Below are positions 62,524 through 64,000 of a stretch of DNA of 64,000 nt, piece after piece. Source of the stretch: Klenkia soli. Lineage in GTDB: Bacteria; Actinomycetota; Actinomycetes; Mycobacteriales; Geodermatophilaceae. Numbering within the stretch: position 1 is the stretch's first letter; each line of letters opens with the position of its first letter. The notes under the pieces were generated by a model, which worked only from the letters and a program-made list of their open reading frames with translations, was not told where the DNA came from and did no database searches. The stretch is taken from the NCBI RefSeq assembly GCF_900103975.1, contig NZ_FNIR01000012.1:120556-184555 (forward strand), written 5' to 3'. A program made the position numbers and the translations under genes.

Positions 62524-63756
62524 ATGACACGCGTGCTGTTCTCCGGCGGTTCGGTGCTCGACGGCACGGGGTCGCCCGCCGCCCCGGCCGACGTGGTGGT
62601 GGCCGACGGCCGCGTCGTCGACGTCGGCCCCGGTCTGGACGGCGACGAGGTGGTCGACTGCACCGGGACGACGCTGCTCCCGGGCCTGTTCGACTGCCAC
62701 GTGCACGTGCTGATGAGCGGCGTGGACACCCTCCGCCAGCTGCAGACCCCCTACAGCCAGGTCTACTTCGAGGCGGTCCGCAACCTGCGCCGCACCCTCG
62801 CGCTGGGCATCACCTCCGTGCGCGACGCCGCCGGCGCCGACCTGGGCGTGGCCGAGGCGGTGCGGTCCGGCCTGGTGCGCGGGCCGCGCATGCAGATCTC
62901 GCTGGCGATGATCAGCCAGACCGGTGGGCACGCCGACGACTGGCACGTGTGCGGCGCCGAGACCCCGCTGCTGCCGCCCACCCCGGGTCGGCCCAGCGGT
63001 GTCTGCGACGGGCCCGACGAGGTGCGCCGCGTCGTCCGCACGCTGGTGCGCGCCGGGGCCGACGTCCTCAAGGTGGCCACCAGCGGCGGTGTCCTGTCGC
63101 CGCGGGACGACCCGCGGCACGCCCACTTCCGACCGGCCGAGCTGGCCGTACTGGTCGAGGAGGCCGAGGCCGCCGGCCTGGCGGTGATGGCGCACGCGCA
63201 GGGCGCCGACGGGATCAAGAACGCGGTGCGGGCCGGCATCCGGTCGATCGAGCACGGCATCTTCCTCGACGACGAGGCGATCGAGCTGATGCTCGAGCGC
63301 GGTACCTGGCTGGTGCCCACGCTGTCCGCGCCGCGGGCGGTGCTGGCCGCCGTCGCGGCCGGCGCGGCACTGCCGCAGGCGGTCGTCGACAAGGCGGTCG
63401 CGGTGCAGGCCCAGCACGACGAGTCGGTCGCCCGGGCGCACGCGGCCGGGGTGCGCATCGCGATGGGCACCGACTCCGGCGTCGGCCCGCACGGGGAGAA
63501 CCTGGGCGAGCTGCAGCTGATGGCCGACCGCGGCATGGCCGTCGAGGACGTCTGGCACGCCACCACCTTGTCGGCCGCGCGGCTGCTGCGGGTCGACGAC
63601 GAGCTCGGCTCGCTCGAGCCGGGCAAGCGGGCCGACGTGGTCGTGCTGGCCGGCGACGCCGCCGACCTGTCCGGGCTCGCCGGACGGGTGCGCGAGGTGT
63701 GGCAGGACGGCGCACGGGTGGTCGCCGGCGGCCGGGTCGCGGACCCGGCCGCCTGA
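62524..63756 (+). CDS. Amidohydrolase family protein (metal-dependent)
   Basis: A 410-residue TIM-barrel amidohydrolase of the imidazolonepropionase/prolidase-like subgroup. First metal motif HVHVL (FDCHVHVLMS), a DVLKVATSGGV strand with the bridging Lys, VMAHAQGADGIKNAV (His), SIEHGIF (His) and the Asp in AMGTDSGVGPHGENL. Such enzymes often cleave dipeptides (Xaa-Pro or Xaa-Arg) or cyclic amides. The divergent S9 peptidase could supply peptides, an inference from position only. Confidence 0.9.
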   Translation: MTRVLFSGGSVLDGTGSPAAPADVVVADGRVVDVGPGLDGDEVVDCTGTTLLPGLFDCHVHVLMSGVDTLRQLQTPYSQVYFEAVRNLRRTLALGITSVRDAAGADLGVAEAVRSGLVRGPRMQISLAMISQTGGHADDWHVCGAETPLLPPTPGRPSGVCDGPDEVRRVVRTLVRAGADVLKVATSGGVLSPRDDPRHAHFRPAELAVLVEEAEAAGLAVMAHAQGADGIKNAVRAGIRSIEHGIFLDDEAIELMLERGTWLVPTLSAPRAVLAAVAAGAALPQAVVDKAVAVQAQHDESVARAHAAGVRIAMGTDSGVGPHGENLGELQLMADRGMAVEDVWHATTLSAARLLRVDDELGSLEPGKRADVVVLAGDAADLSGLAGRVREVWQDGARVVAGGRVADPAA

Positions 63757-63760
63757 GGCA

Positions 63761-64000
63761 TCAGCGCTGCTCGGCGGCGTCCTCGTCGACCGCGGCGTCC
63801 TCGGGGGTCTGGCCGCGGGTCTTGAGCAGGGAGGCGATGGTGACGACGACCAGGACGCCGAGGATGACCGCCAGGGACAGCCAGGTGGGGATCTCGGGGA
63901 CCGAGTCGATGGGCTGGCCGTCGTTGATGAAGGGCAGGGAGTTGTCGTGGACGGCTTCCAGGATCAGCTTGACCCCGATGAACCCCAGGATGATCGCCAG
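63761..64000 (-). CDS. TerC family membrane protein, C-terminal fragment (cut by window end)
   Basis: The last 79 residues of a TerC-type protein. The fragment reads LAIILGFIGVKLILEAVHDN, then LPFINDGQPI, and VPEIPTWLSLAVILGVLVV, followed by a short acidic cytoplasmic tail. TerC proteins are multi-helix membrane proteins linked with tellurite resistance and metal export (for example manganese). The 5' part lies beyond the window. Its stop is 5 bp from the convergent amidohydrolase stop. Confidence 0.85.
   Translation of the reverse strand: MAIILGFIGVKLILEAVHDNSLPFINDGQPIDSVPEIPTWLSLAVILGVLVVVTIASLLKTRGQTPEDAAVDEDAAEQR

Overview
The window is a very high-GC (roughly 70-75%) actinobacterial chromosome segment with compact gene packing, many GTG starts and frequent 1-4 nt stop/start overlaps. 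The gene set and protein sequences (WhiA, OpcA, an RbpA-like protein, SUF operon led by SufR, MoxR/DUF58 pair) point to a spore- or hypha-forming actinomycete; I suspect Geodermatophilaceae (Geodermatophilus, Modestobacter, Blastococcus), but that genus-level guess is inference. Gene order matches, from memory, blocks of Mycobacterium tuberculosis Rv1420-Rv1480 (uvrC-rapZ-yvcK-whiA; gap-pgk-tpi-secG; pgl-opcA-zwf-tal-tkt-ctaB; suf; ABC-F/ech/acn/NlpC/moxR), so most of it is an ancient conserved housekeeping neighbourhood and not an acquired island. I saw no tRNA, rRNA, CRISPR, IS element or phage gene, and no gene-free stretch longer than about 230 bp.

Layout. 1-5576 (minus strand): DUF58 (cut by the window edge), MoxR ATPase, a NlpC/P60 cell-wall hydrolase, an acyl-CoA synthetase and a PAP2-type membrane phosphatase. 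5760-10105 (plus): aconitase, an atypical SDR and a CbiX-like chelatase. 10135-17756 (minus): a frameshifted rhodanese, a SnoaL-like protein, an ABC exporter operon (small HTH protein, enoyl-CoA hydratase, exporter), an ABC-F ATPase and a beta-lactamase-fold hydrolase. 17811-19898 (plus): a large polytopic membrane protein.

19912-27365 (minus): the SUF iron-sulfur assembly operon sufR-B-D-Rieske-C-S-U-T, with a GNAT gene at its 3' end, all tightly coupled; a palindrome over the sufR start is a likely operator. A ClpC-type chaperone lies upstream. 30024-32018: haem A synthase and haem O synthase (convergent). 32227-39037 (plus): tkt-tal-zwf-opcA-pgl, the pentose phosphate pathway. 39102-44668 (minus): gap-pgk-tpiA, a peptide-type ABC solute-binding lipoprotein, secG and a zinc-type RbpA homologue. 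44791-54541 (minus): uvrA-uvrC-rapZ-yvcK-whiA and a diguanylate cyclase. 54618-64000: amidase, metallo-beta-lactamase-fold hydrolase, pgi beside a GH15 enzyme, an S9 peptidase, an amidohydrolase and a TerC protein cut by the end.

The most notable signals are: nine genes whose start codon lies 6-8 nt downstream of a TAnnnT -10 element, so their mRNAs are probably leaderless; a single-base frameshift in an otherwise intact rhodanese; a probable SufR operator across the sufR start codon; a ClpC paralogue that keeps the ClpP-docking tripeptide beside suf; an intact GGDEF protein between gap and whiA; and a FPASDP-type motif inside the aconitase linker. I found no clearly new multi-gene system.
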